Shown here: piece after piece, positions 26,460-34,351 of the stretch
How the letters are laid out: each line of letters begins with the position of its first letter
How positions within the stretch are numbered: position 1 is the first letter of the stretch
Source: Mesorhizobium atlanticum
Lineage (GTDB): Bacteria; Pseudomonadota; Alphaproteobacteria; Rhizobiales; Rhizobiaceae
Length of the DNA: 64,000 nt
Assembly (NCBI RefSeq): GCF_003289965.1
Contig: NZ_QMBQ01000006.1
Location: 248,001-312,000, forward strand
Direction: 5' to 3'
Translations under genes and position numbers: made by a program
The notes under the pieces: model-generated
What the model saw: the letters and a program-made list of their open reading frames with translations, nothing else
Databases searched by the model: none
What the model was told of the DNA's origin: nothing

Positions 26460-26478
26460 GTTGATCTTCCTTACGAGG

Positions 26479-26877
26479 TTACTGGCCGAACACCACGGCG
26501 TGCATAATGCGCCCCGGCAGCAGCGTGAAGACGCCCGCGCCGATCAATGCGAAGAAATAGAGCGAGATCATCACCTTGCGGTGCTTCGCCACACGGTGGT
26601 TGCGCGCATGCCAGACCGCCAGCGGCACGGTGACCAGCACCAGGATCGACAACAGATGGATCGGGCTGAACGGACCGATGAGCCGTATCTGCTGGATCCA
26701 GAAGCTCGAAATGGCGATGACCAGCATCAGCGCCACCCAAGTATAGCCCAGCGCACGGTGACGCATGGTACCTTTTGGCAGCGCCAGTTGCGCGCCGCCG
26801 ATGGCTAAAGCGGCGAAGGCCGCAAAGGCATGCCATGGAATGGGAGGCGGCGCCGACAGAAGCGGTCCGAGCGACAT
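26479..26877 (-). CDS. Small four-helix membrane protein (DUF2306-like)
   Basis: A 132-residue integral membrane protein with four predicted spans. Conserved polar residues HRALGYTWV and HRKVM sit at membrane edges, matching DUF2306-type proteins that may bind haem or quinone. No function established. Gap of 19 bp to OsmC and 34 bp to ssb, all on the minus strand. Confidence 0.75.
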   Translation of the reverse strand: MSLGPLLSAPPPIPWHAFAAFAALAIGGAQLALPKGTMRHRALGYTWVALMLVIAISSFWIQQIRLIGPFSPIHLLSILVLVTVPLAVWHARNHRVAKHRKVMISLYFFALIGAGVFTLLPGRIMHAVVFGQ

Positions 26878-26911
26878 CGCGCCTCCCCCTCAAACGACCA
26901 TTGCGAACTGC

Positions 26912-27433
26912 TTAGAACGGAATCTCGTCGTCCAGCTCGCGCGACGAGCCGCCGCCACCGCCGCCCCTGGAACCACCGCCGCCGCGGCTGAAACCTTCGT
27001 TCGGGCCGGACTGGCCGAAATCGGAACCGCGGCTGCTGCCGCCGCCGGAATAGTTGCCGACCTGGCCGCCGCCGCCCTCGCCGCGCGCGTCGAGCATCTG
27101 CAGCTCGCCGCGGAATTTCTGCAGCACGATCTCGGTCGTGTAGCGGTCATTGCCGGTCTGGTCCTGCCATTTGCGGGTCTGCAGCTGGCCTTCGACATAG
27201 ACCTTCATGCCCTTCTTCAAATACTGCTCGGCCACCTTGGCGAGTTGGTCGTTGAAGATCACGACATTGTGCCACTCGGTCTTTTCCTTGCGCTCGCCCG
27301 AATTCTTGTCGCGCCAGCTTTCCGAGGTGGCGACGCGGATATTGACGACCGGATCGCCGGAATTCAGGCGGCGGATTTCCGGGTCCGCCCCGAGATTGCC
27401 GACCAGAATGACCTTGTTGACGCTACCCGCCAT
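26912..27433 (-). CDS. ssb: Single-stranded DNA-binding protein
   Basis: A 173-residue SSB. The OB-fold domain starts MAGSVNKVILVGNLGADPE and runs to about residue 112. A glycine/serine-rich linker follows, and the acidic tip DDEIPF that binds repair and replication partners ends the protein. Start ATG 27433 has GGAGAAG 6 bp upstream. A LexA box lies 102 bp upstream, so SOS induction is expected. Confidence 0.97.
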   Translation of the reverse strand: MAGSVNKVILVGNLGADPEIRRLNSGDPVVNIRVATSESWRDKNSGERKEKTEWHNVVIFNDQLAKVAEQYLKKGMKVYVEGQLQTRKWQDQTGNDRYTTEIVLQKFRGELQMLDARGEGGGGQVGNYSGGGSSRGSDFGQSGPNEGFSRGGGGSRGGGGGGSSRELDDEIPF

Positions 27434-27534
27434 CTTACTTCTCCGCGCTCATCCGAAACAAATTTTAAGTCGCTCACCTTACAGCCTTGGGGCCACCCAT
27501 GCCCGTAAAGGCTGGCTTTTCCCACAAGGTTTTT

Positions 27535-27549
27535 GTTCTCTTTTCGTTC
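27535..27549. promoter_or_regulatory. LexA (SOS) box upstream of ssb
   Basis: The sequence GTTCTCTTTTCGTTC fits the alphaproteobacterial LexA consensus GTTC-N7-GTTC exactly. It lies 102 bp before ssb on one side and 79 bp before the cupin gene on the other. Control of ssb is most likely because ssb is an SOS gene in many alphaproteobacteria. Confidence 0.8.
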
Positions 27550-27627
27550 TAGTCTTGACCGCTACTTCTGTCAAGGATTGTCACCAAGAGGTAGTGTTTC
27601 TTGCATTGGAAACAAAGGGGACATCCA

Positions 27628-28008
27628 ATGAAGATCATCACCCATAAGGATCAGCCGCGCGAAACGTGGCGGGCGGGAGTGGAAACCCGCATGCACATTG
27701 CGGCCGCCAATGGCGCGGCCGAACTCTGCATATTCGAGCAGTGGGTAGAACCGGGAACCGGCGCGCCGACGCATTCGCACTCGGTCGAGGAAGTGCTGAC
27801 GGTGATTGCCGGAGAAGCCGAAATGTGGATCGACGACCAACGGACAGTGCTCGCCGCCGGCCACTCGCTGATTGTCCCGGCGCTCCGCAGGCATGGCTTT
27901 CGCAACATCGGCTCCGGCATGCTGCACATCCAAGCGGTGCTCGCATCGCCGATCTTCGAGGCAAGCTTCGACGGAGCCGCGGAGCCGGTGAAACGCTGGA
28001 CGCCTTAA
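27628..28008 (+). CDS. Cupin domain protein
   Basis: A 126-residue single-cupin protein. The metal-binding motif is visible as PTHSHSVEEVLTVIAGEAEMW (histidines and glutamate of motif 1) and LIVPALRRHGFRNIG (motif 2 histidine). ATG 27628 is 7 bp after AAAGGGG. The substrate is unknown; such proteins may be dioxygenases, isomerases or sensors. It is divergent from ssb and shares the region holding the LexA box. Confidence 0.82.
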   Translation: MKIITHKDQPRETWRAGVETRMHIAAANGAAELCIFEQWVEPGTGAPTHSHSVEEVLTVIAGEAEMWIDDQRTVLAAGHSLIVPALRRHGFRNIGSGMLHIQAVLASPIFEASFDGAAEPVKRWTP

Positions 28009-28052
28009 AACGGCACTTGCCAAACCAATAAGTATCGACTTATGCTTCTCAC

Positions 28053-28367
28053 ATGATCGAAGCAGAGATTTTCCGGGCCCTCGCCGACCCGACCCGTCGC
28101 ACCGTCTACGAGCGGCTGACGGCCAGCGAGATGAGCGTGAGCGAGCTGCGCGCCGGCATGAGCGTTTCGCAGCCGGCGGTCTCGCAGCACCTTGCCGTGC
28201 TGCGCGGCGCCGGCCTGGTGATCGAGCGGCGCGCCGGCCGCAACGCTTATTACCGCGCCGATCCGCAGGGGCTCGACCCCCTGCTCGGCTGGATCGAACG
28301 CTACCGCGCCTTCTGGCCGGAACGCATCGAGAAGTTGAAGACGGTTCTGAAGGGAATGGACCAATGA
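28053..28367 (+). CDS. ArsR family transcriptional regulator
   Basis: A 104-residue winged helix-turn-helix protein. MIEAEIFRALADPTRRTVYERL opens the domain and SVSQPAVSQHLAVLRGAGLV is the recognition helix. No metal-binding cysteines of the ArsR/SmtB type are seen. This subfamily commonly regulates an adjacent SRPBCC gene, which overlaps by 4 bp here (ATGA). Confidence 0.9.
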   Translation: MIEAEIFRALADPTRRTVYERLTASEMSVSELRAGMSVSQPAVSQHLAVLRGAGLVIERRAGRNAYYRADPQGLDPLLGWIERYRAFWPERIEKLKTVLKGMDQ

Positions 28368-28840
28368 CCAAGGCAGAGAACCCGACAGCGGCCGAGGCGC
28401 CGCTCAGCTTCGAATGCGACCTTCCCGATCCGCCGGAGAAAGTGTGGCGGGCGCTGACCGAGCCGGAACTGCTGGCCGCCTGGATGATGCCGAACGACAT
28501 CAAGGCTGAAGCCGGCGGCCGCTTTGCCTTTGCCGGACCGGGTGCGCCGATCGAATGCGAGGTGATCGAGGTCGAGCCCGGCAGGCTGCTGCGCTATTCC
28601 TGGCGCGAGCGGCCCGCCGACAAGGATGCCGACCAGCTTCCCGCCTTTGACAGCATCGTCACCTTCAAGCTCGCCCGCACATCGTCCGGCGGCACACATC
28701 TTCGCATCGTCCATGACGGCTTCGTGCCGGTGGCGCGGCCTGTTCTGGCCTTTGCCGGCGCCGGCTGCGGGCTCTCGCTTCACGCGCGTAAGACCCCGAC
28801 CGCGGCCAATGCGCCCTTAATGATGCTGCACGCGGCCTGA
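28364..28840 (+). CDS. SRPBCC (AHSA1-like) domain protein
   Basis: A 158-residue protein of the START/AHSA1 fold. The start LSFECDLPDPPEKVWRALTEP and the strand LAAWMMPNDIKAEAGGRF are typical. The C-terminus (ALFAGAGCGL-like and ANAPLMMLHAA) departs from the usual GWxxxLxxL helix, so the ligand-closing helix may be altered. Coupled to the ArsR regulator by a 4-bp overlap; the pair is widespread. The small hydrophobic ligand is unknown. Confidence 0.85.
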   Translation: MTKAENPTAAEAPLSFECDLPDPPEKVWRALTEPELLAAWMMPNDIKAEAGGRFAFAGPGAPIECEVIEVEPGRLLRYSWRERPADKDADQLPAFDSIVTFKLARTSSGGTHLRIVHDGFVPVARPVLAFAGAGCGLSLHARKTPTAANAPLMMLHAA

Positions 28841-28856
28841 TAAGAGGAAATCCCTC

Positions 28857-29459
28857 ATGAGCATTGCCAATCTGGTACCGATGGTGATCGAGCAATCGAG
28901 CCGCGGCGAACGTTCCTTCGATATCTTTTCGCGGCTGCTGCGCGAGCGCATCGTCTTCATCAACGGCGAGATCAACGACAACGTTTCGGCGCTGGTCTGC
29001 GCGCAGCTGCTGTCGCTGGAATCCGACCATCCCGACAAGGAGATCTCGCTCTACATCAACTCGCCCGGCGGCATGGTGACCAGCGGCTTCGCCATCTACG
29101 ACACCATGCAATACATCTCCTGTCCGGTGTCGACAGTCTGCATGGGCTTCGCCGCCTCCATGGGCTCGTTCCTGCTGATGGCTGGCACGCCGGGACGGCG
29201 CATTGCCCTGCCCAACACCAGGATCGTGCTGCACCAGCCGCTGGGCGGCTTCCAGGGCCAGGCGTCCGACATTCAGCGCCACGCCGAAGACATCGTGCGC
29301 ACCAAGCAGCACATGACGGAGCTCTACGCCAGGCATTGCGGACGGACCTACGAGGAGGTCGAGCGCACGCTCGACCGCGACTATTTCATGAGCGCCGCGG
29401 AAGCCAAGGAATGGGGCCTCGTCGACCACGTCTACGACACGCGCAAGAAAGCGGCCTGA
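28857..29459 (+). CDS. clpP: ATP-dependent Clp protease proteolytic subunit
   Basis: A 200-residue serine protease subunit of the ClpP 14-mer. The catalytic Ser101 lies in GFAASMGSF, His126 in LHQPLGG and the Asp at about 175 in DRDYF. No clpX or lon gene follows, so this is a stand-alone paralogue rather than the clpP-clpX-lon locus. It follows the SRPBCC gene by 16 bp with an AGAGG site. Its ATPase partner would be ClpA or ClpX encoded elsewhere. Confidence 0.95.
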   Translation: MSIANLVPMVIEQSSRGERSFDIFSRLLRERIVFINGEINDNVSALVCAQLLSLESDHPDKEISLYINSPGGMVTSGFAIYDTMQYISCPVSTVCMGFAASMGSFLLMAGTPGRRIALPNTRIVLHQPLGGFQGQASDIQRHAEDIVRTKQHMTELYARHCGRTYEEVERTLDRDYFMSAAEAKEWGLVDHVYDTRKKAA

Positions 29460-29472
29460 CATCGCGGGGCGG

Positions 29473-29499
29473 GCGCGCGGCAATTTGATCGCCGCGCGC
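29473..29499 (+). terminator. Hairpin after clpP
   Basis: GCGCGCGGC (29473-29481) pairs perfectly with GCCGCGCGC (29491-29499), 13 nt after the clpP stop. No T-tract follows, so it may be a weak or Rho-assisted terminator. Confidence 0.5.
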
Positions 29500-29535
29500 T
29501 TGGCATCGCTCCAGTTGCGTCCCTATAGTCCGCGC

Positions 29536-29817
29536 ATGATCAGGTCCGTTCAGCCCAGACATTTATGCGCCGCCCTCGCCGCTCTTGCCGGCGCGCTGAT
29601 GGCCGGCACCGCGCTTGCCGACGACAGCCCGTCGCAAAAACTGCCGGGCGTCAGCGGCGGCTACCGCATCGCCAAACCGGCGCCACAGCCGGAACCCGAG
29701 GACGCGCTGCCGGCCGGCAGCGACGGCTCGTTCAAGATCGGCAACACCGATGTCAGGATCGGCGGCAGCATCACAGTCGACATGGCGACAGGCGGCATGA
29801 AGCTGCCGAACCACTGA
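29536..29817 (+). CDS. Small exported protein, unknown function
   Basis: A 93-residue protein with a signal peptide: basic start MIRSVQPRH, hydrophobic AALAALAGALMAG, cleavage after ALA near residue 27. The mature part is proline- and glycine-rich and ends with a short beta-rich block (DGSFKIGNTDVRIGGSITVD). It begins 76 bp after clpP. The family is not recognised; it resembles small rhizobial periplasmic proteins. Start ATG 29536 is preferred over the codons 17 residues upstream. Confidence 0.65.
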   Translation: MIRSVQPRHLCAALAALAGALMAGTALADDSPSQKLPGVSGGYRIAKPAPQPEPEDALPAGSDGSFKIGNTDVRIGGSITVDMATGGMKLPNH

Positions 29818-29847
29818 TTTAGCAGCGATCGACTGAAGCGCGTTTTC

Positions 29848-29915
29848 GTCATCCACGGGCGGAGCAAGGAGCGAAGCGACGCGGCGCAGGCCCGAGGATG
29901 CATGCCGTGAACTTC
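29848..29915. repeat. Intergenic rhizobial repeat-like segment
   Basis: Starting CGTCATCCACGGGCGGAGCA and ending at CCGAGGATGCATGCCGTGAA, this segment has the look of the dispersed GGAT(C/G)CATGCCG intergenic repeats of Mesorhizobium. Only one copy of this exact form is seen in the window, so the assignment is tentative. Confidence 0.35.
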
Positions 29916-29965
29916 AACGTGCCAGCACGGTTCAGAATTCTGCTCCGCTGCGCTCGTCGGCTGAG

Positions 29966-30030
29966 GTAACGGCATGGATCCTTGGGTCTTCGCTCCGCTT
30001 TGCGTCGCTACGCCCAAGGATGACGAAGTT
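29966..30030 (+). repeat. 65-bp dispersed repeat, copy 1
   Basis: About 90% identical to the reverse complement of 37234-37298, with roughly five or six mismatches and no gaps. It carries internal dyads (GGATCCTTGGG... CCCAAGGAT). It lies downstream of the 93-aa gene in the 1-kb gap before uvrA. Confidence 0.8.
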
Positions 30031-30076
30031 GGGGGGCTCCGACCAACGGCGAACCTGCGATGATCGCAAAAAATAT

Positions 30077-30111
30077 AAGCCCCATCCCTGCTGAGCAGAC
30101 GGATGGGGCTT
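30077..30111 (-). terminator. Strong intrinsic terminator on the minus strand
   Basis: AAGCCCCATCC (30077-30087) pairs with GGATGGGGCTT (30101-30111), and the loop holds a second stem CTGCT/AGCAG. On the minus strand the hairpin is followed by TATATTTTTTG, a classic T-tract. It should end a transcript coming from the right, yet no established minus-strand gene lies there, which points to an RNA or unannotated gene between about 30112 and 30650. Confidence 0.75.
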
Positions 30112-30660
30112 CATGGATCTTAAATCCAACTTTAGCCGGGAGTGGACTGCCGGCGTTCTGTTTCGGATGCAACGCGGCGTTTGGCCGACGATCCGACTAT
30201 GGTCTCTGATTGTAGGGAATCGGCAAGTCACGGTTTGTCGGGCTGGCGTTTCAAGTCTGCCCTGGCACTTATGCCCGCCGCGGCTCCATCTCCGTGTGGA
30301 GCCTCAAGGGACTGTCCGGTGGCGTCATGCTCCGCTCCTGGGTCCGTTGCGACAATGTCGTTCGAAGCGCTAATCGCTATCACCTGCGGCGTCTCGCAGG
30401 TCGCCAGTTGGGCGGCGAGGCCATCGAAAGACGGCCGGCTTCGTTGACGCCTTTGAGACTGCCCCCGTGAGTCGCCGGCGTCAACCGTTGAATAGCCGGT
30501 TACCGAAAAATGTGATCGCCGGGAGGTTACGTACGGGTAAGTCGAGTGGCTCCGGAAATCAACGAGGTGGGCATCGGCGGCACCTGTCTTCACGACTCTT
30601 CGAGCGATTGTTTCCACAACGCCCAACGCGATTGTTTCCACAGCGCTTTGTCAGGAGCGT
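30112..30660 (-). other. Unexplained region ending in a minus-strand terminator (possible sRNA or small gene)
   Basis: About 550 bp without a recognised gene, between the terminator at 30077-30111 and the uvrA LexA box. On the minus strand a GTG-started 137-codon frame (30228-30641) exists, but its third-position GC is visibly lower than in real genes here and it has no family resemblance. Near its start two 15-bp copies of GCGATTGTTTCCACA occur 24 bp apart (30604-30618 and 30628-30642). A CCTCCC stretch at about 30521-30527 on the minus strand could act as an anti-ribosome-site element of an sRNA. I could not match tmRNA, RNase P, SRP or 6S RNA. Confidence 0.35.
30604..30642. repeat. Two 15-bp direct repeats, 24-bp period
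   Basis: GCGATTGTTTCCACA occurs at 30604-30618 and 30628-30642. They sit just left of the uvrA LexA box and could be binding sites or part of an unrecognised RNA promoter. Confidence 0.7.
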
Positions 30661-30675
30661 GTTCGGTCTTTGTTC
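30661..30675. promoter_or_regulatory. LexA (SOS) box upstream of uvrA
   Basis: GTTCGGTCTTTGTTC fits the GTTC-N7-GTTC consensus of alphaproteobacterial LexA exactly. It lies 163 bp before the uvrA start. It could also affect the leftward transcript inferred from the terminator at 30077-30111. Confidence 0.8.
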
Positions 30676-30838
30676 TTTCTGCTTGCCCGCTCGCGCGAAA
30701 GGCGGTTAAACCCAGGATTGGCGTGTTCCGTCGAGATTGTGGCGTCTCTCGACGTGGCGGCGAAAATACCTACATAGGGGATGGACGGGACAAACCCGCC
30801 CAATCCAGCAAATTCCAGATCTGAGGCGGCGACCGGCG

Positions 30839-33760
30839 ATGGCCGATCATAAATATCTTTCCATTCGCGGGGCGCGCGAACACAATCTCAAGAATATCGA
30901 TCTCGACCTGCCGCGCGACAGCCTGATCGTCATGACCGGCCTGTCCGGATCCGGCAAGTCGTCGCTCGCTTTCGACACCATCTATGCCGAAGGCCAGCGG
31001 CGTTATGTCGAGAGCCTGTCGGCCTATGCCCGGCAGTTCCTGGAGATGATGCAGAAGCCGGACGTCGACCAGATCGACGGCCTGTCGCCCGCCATCTCGA
31101 TCGAGCAGAAGACCACCTCGCGCAACCCGCGCTCGACGGTCGGCACCGTCACCGAGATCTACGACTACATGCGCCTGCTCTTCGCGCGTGTCGGCATCCC
31201 CTATTCGCCGGCCACCGGCCTGCCGATCGAAAGCCAGACGGTCAGCCAGATGGTCGACCGCGTGCTGGCGCTGGACGAAGGCACGCGCCTCTACCTGCTG
31301 GCGCCGATCGTGCGCGGCCGCAAGGGCGAATACCGCAAGGAACTGCTGGAACTGCAGAAGAAGGGCTTTCAGCGCGTCAAGGTCGACGGCGTCTTCTATG
31401 AGATCGCCGACGTCCCGGCGCTGGACAAGAAGTACAAGCACGATATCGACGTGGTGGTCGATCGCATCGTCGTGCGAGGCGATCTTGCGACCAGGCTCGC
31501 GGATTCGATGGAAACGGCGCTGAAGCTCGCCGAAGGGCTGGCCGTGGCCGAGTTCGCCGACCGGCCGCTCGACGCCAGCCTGACCGGCGAGGACTCGGTC
31601 AACAAGTCGAAGAACGAGACGCATGAGCGCATCCTGTTCTCGGAAAAATTCGCCTGCCCGGTGTCCGGCTTCACCATTCCCGAGATCGAGCCGAGGCTGT
31701 TCTCCTTCAACAACCCGTTCGGCGCCTGCCCGACCTGCGATGGCCTCGGCAGCCAGCGGGCCATCGATCCCAACCTCGTCGTGCCGGACGAGAACGTCTC
31801 GCTACGCGACGGCGCCATCAGCCCGTGGGCGAAGTCGACCTCGCCCTATTACGCGCAGACGCTGGAAGCGCTGGGCAAGGCCTATGGCTTCAAGCTCGGC
31901 GACAAGTTCAAGGACCTGAGCGGGGAGGCGAAAGAAGCCGTGCTGCACGGCACCGGCGAGCGCGAGATCACCTTCCAGTATGATGACGGCCTGCGCTCCT
32001 ACAAGACCACCAAGACCTTCGAGGGCGTGATCCCCAATCTCGACCGGCGCTGGAAGGAAACGGAATCGGCCTGGATGCGCGAGGAGATCGAGCGCTTCAT
32101 GTCGGCCACCCCCTGCCCCGCCTGCAACGGCTACCGGCTGAAGCCGGAGGCGCTTGCCGTGAAGATCGGCGGCAAGCATATCGGCGAAGTGACCGAACTG
32201 TCGATCCGCAAGGCCGACCAGTGGTTCACCGACCTGCCGGCGCAGTTGAACGAGAAGCAGAACGAGATCGCGGTGCGCGTGCTCAAGGAGATCCGCGAGC
32301 GGCTGCGCTTCCTCAACGATGTCGGCCTCGACTATCTGACGCTGTCGCGCAACTCCGGCACGTTGTCGGGTGGCGAGAGCCAGCGCATCCGGCTCGCCTC
32401 GCAAATCGGCTCCGGCCTCACCGGTGTGCTCTATGTGTTGGACGAGCCGTCGATCGGCCTGCACCAGCGCGATAATGCGCGCCTGCTCGATACGCTGAAG
32501 CACCTGCGCGACATCGGCAACACGGTGATCGTCGTCGAGCATGACGAGGACGCCATCCTGCATGCCGACTATGTCGTCGACATCGGTCCGGCTGCCGGCA
32601 TCCATGGCGGCCGCATCATCGCCCAGGGCACGCCGCAGCAGATCATGGCGACGCCCGCCTCGATCACCGGCAAGTATCTGTCGGGCGAGCTCGAAGTGGC
32701 GACGCCGGCGGTGCGCCGCGAAGCGAAGAAGAACCGGCGCATCAAGGTGGTCGGCGCGCGCGGCAACAATCTGAAGAACGTGACGGCGGAAATCCCGCTC
32801 GGCACCTTCACCGCGGTCACCGGCGTGTCGGGCGGCGGCAAATCGACCTTCCTGATAGAGACGCTGTTCAAGGCGGCCTCGCGCCGCATCATGGGCTCGC
32901 GCGAGCATCCGGCCGAGCACGACCGCATCGAGGGGCTGGAATTCCTCGACAAGGTCATCGACATCGACCAGTCGCCGATCGGGCGCACGCCGCGCTCCAA
33001 CCCGGCGACCTATACCGGCGCCTTCACGCCGATCCGCGACTGGTTCGCGGGCCTCCCCGAAGCGAAGGCGCGCGGCTACCAGCCGGGCCGCTTCTCCTTC
33101 AACGTCAAGGGCGGCCGCTGCGAAGCCTGCCAGGGCGACGGCGTGATCAAGATCGAGATGCACTTCCTGCCCGACGTCTACGTCACCTGCGACGTCTGCC
33201 ACGGCAAGCGCTACAACCGCGAGACGCTGGACGTGCTGTTCAAGGGCAAGTCGATCGCCGACGTGCTCGACATGACGGTCGAGGAAGGCGTCGAGTTCTT
33301 CTCAGCGGTGCCCGGCGTGCGCGACAAGCTGGAGACGCTGAAGCAGGTCGGCCTGGGCTACATCCATATCGGCCAGCAGGCGACGACTTTGTCCGGCGGC
33401 GAGGCGCAGCGGATAAAACTCGCCAAGGAACTGTCGCGCAAGGCGACAGGCAAGACGCTCTACATCCTCGACGAGCCGACCACCGGCCTGCATTTCCACG
33501 ACGTCGCCAAGCTGCTCGAAGTGCTGCATGAGTTGGTCGATCAGGGCAACACGGTGGTCGTCATCGAGCACAATCTCGAAGTGATCAAGACCGCCGACTG
33601 GGTGCTCGATCTCGGCCCCGAAGGCGGCGACGGCGGCGGCGAGTTGGTGGCATCAGGCACGCCGGAAGCGATCGTGCGCGAGAAGCGCAGCTATACCGGC
33701 CAGTTCCTGAAGGAGCTTCTGGAGCGCCGGCCCGGGGGTAAGCGCGAAGCGGCGGAGTGA
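30839..33760 (+). CDS. uvrA: Excinuclease ABC subunit A
   Basis: A 973-residue damage-recognition ATPase of nucleotide excision repair. Two ABC domains are seen: Walker A GLSGSGKS at residues 34-41 and GVSGGGKS at about 662-669, with signature motifs LSGGESQRIRLA and LSGGEAQRIKLA. The C-terminal zinc finger CEACQGDG...CDVCHG is intact. The first zinc finger reads C-P-V-S near residue 273, then C-P-T-C, so one of four cysteines is serine. ATG 30839 is chosen because the product then begins MADHKYLSIRGARE. The stop overlaps the next small ORF (TGATG). Confidence 0.97.
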   Translation: MADHKYLSIRGAREHNLKNIDLDLPRDSLIVMTGLSGSGKSSLAFDTIYAEGQRRYVESLSAYARQFLEMMQKPDVDQIDGLSPAISIEQKTTSRNPRSTVGTVTEIYDYMRLLFARVGIPYSPATGLPIESQTVSQMVDRVLALDEGTRLYLLAPIVRGRKGEYRKELLELQKKGFQRVKVDGVFYEIADVPALDKKYKHDIDVVVDRIVVRGDLATRLADSMETALKLAEGLAVAEFADRPLDASLTGEDSVNKSKNETHERILFSEKFACPVSGFTIPEIEPRLFSFNNPFGACPTCDGLGSQRAIDPNLVVPDENVSLRDGAISPWAKSTSPYYAQTLEALGKAYGFKLGDKFKDLSGEAKEAVLHGTGEREITFQYDDGLRSYKTTKTFEGVIPNLDRRWKETESAWMREEIERFMSATPCPACNGYRLKPEALAVKIGGKHIGEVTELSIRKADQWFTDLPAQLNEKQNEIAVRVLKEIRERLRFLNDVGLDYLTLSRNSGTLSGGESQRIRLASQIGSGLTGVLYVLDEPSIGLHQRDNARLLDTLKHLRDIGNTVIVVEHDEDAILHADYVVDIGPAAGIHGGRIIAQGTPQQIMATPASITGKYLSGELEVATPAVRREAKKNRRIKVVGARGNNLKNVTAEIPLGTFTAVTGVSGGGKSTFLIETLFKAASRRIMGSREHPAEHDRIEGLEFLDKVIDIDQSPIGRTPRSNPATYTGAFTPIRDWFAGLPEAKARGYQPGRFSFNVKGGRCEACQGDGVIKIEMHFLPDVYVTCDVCHGKRYNRETLDVLFKGKSIADVLDMTVEEGVEFFSAVPGVRDKLETLKQVGLGYIHIGQQATTLSGGEAQRIKLAKELSRKATGKTLYILDEPTTGLHFHDVAKLLEVLHELVDQGNTVVVIEHNLEVIKTADWVLDLGPEGGDGGGELVASGTPEAIVREKRSYTGQFLKELLERRPGGKREAAE

Positions 33761-33870
33761 TGGCAGGTAACGGCCTGATCTCCATCGAAAGCCGCTTCGA
33801 TGCCGTCGCGGCCATGGCTGCCGGGATGAAAAAGGTTGTCGCGGCCGCAGCCGGAGTGGTCCAATCATGA
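33760..33870 (+). CDS. Tiny ORF coupled between uvrA and the GNAT gene
   Basis: A 36-codon frame whose ATG overlaps the uvrA stop by 1 bp (TGATG) and whose stop overlaps the GNAT start by 4 bp (ATGA). The product starts MAGNGLISIESRFDAVAAMA and is alanine-rich and probably helical. Such exact overlaps suggest translational coupling, with the GNAT ribosome site inside this ORF. It could be a coupling leader, a small protein or chance. No family recognised. Confidence 0.45.
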   Translation: MAGNGLISIESRFDAVAAMAAGMKKVVAAAAGVVQS

Positions 33871-34325
33871 GACTGGCCCGCCCCGAAGACCTCGCAGCCG
33901 TCGTCGCGCTGACCACGGATGCCTATGCGCCTTACACGCCCATCGTCGGTGGACCGCCGGTCCCGGTCACCGAGGACTATGGACCGCGCATTGAGCGCGG
34001 CGAAGTCTGGCTGCTGGAAGAAGGCTCAAAGCTCGCCGGATTGATCGTCCTGGAGCGTCATCCCGACCACGCCATGATCTTCAGCGTCGCCGTCGCGCCG
34101 GTCTTCCAGGGCCGGAAGCTTGGGATCAGATTGCTCGATTTCGCCGACGAGCAGGCGCGATCATGGGCAGTGCCGGAGGTGCGGCTCTATACCAATTCGC
34201 GCATGGAGCGGAACATCGCGCTCTATGCGGCTTACGGTTTTCGCGAAACGGGTCGCCGCGCCAATCCATACCGGCCAGGATGGACGCTGGTCGACATGGC
34301 CAAGCCTGTCGACCGGGCGGCCTGA
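33867..34325 (+). CDS. GNAT family N-acetyltransferase
   Basis: A 152-residue acetyltransferase of the GNAT fold. The acetyl-CoA-binding motif A is V-A-V-A-P-V-F-Q-G-R-K-L-G (about 73-85), followed by helix LLDFADEQAR and the C-terminal YGFRETGRR motif. Substrate unknown; relatives acetylate amino groups of small molecules or proteins. It follows uvrA through the tiny ORF and precedes DUF72 by 26 bp, so all may form one operon. Confidence 0.9.
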   Translation: MRLARPEDLAAVVALTTDAYAPYTPIVGGPPVPVTEDYGPRIERGEVWLLEEGSKLAGLIVLERHPDHAMIFSVAVAPVFQGRKLGIRLLDFADEQARSWAVPEVRLYTNSRMERNIALYAAYGFRETGRRANPYRPGWTLVDMAKPVDRAA

Positions 34326-34351
34326 TCATATTCGAACGGAGGAGGAAGACG

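Noticed and set aside
29932..30231. 99-codon minus-strand frame containing NFVILGRSDAKRSE
   Set aside because: The frame is produced by the 65-bp dispersed repeat; the same peptide appears at the other copy near 37240, a sign of repeat-derived false genes.
30228..30641. 137-codon minus-strand frame in the uvrA upstream region as a protein gene
   Set aside because: Third-position GC is lower than in surrounding genes, no family match and no clear ribosome site. I kept the region as an unexplained transcript instead.
30112..30660. tmRNA, RNase P RNA, SRP RNA or 6S RNA in the gap before uvrA
   Set aside because: None of the conserved core sequences of these RNAs, nor a tmRNA tag ending in LAA or VAA, could be found on either strand.
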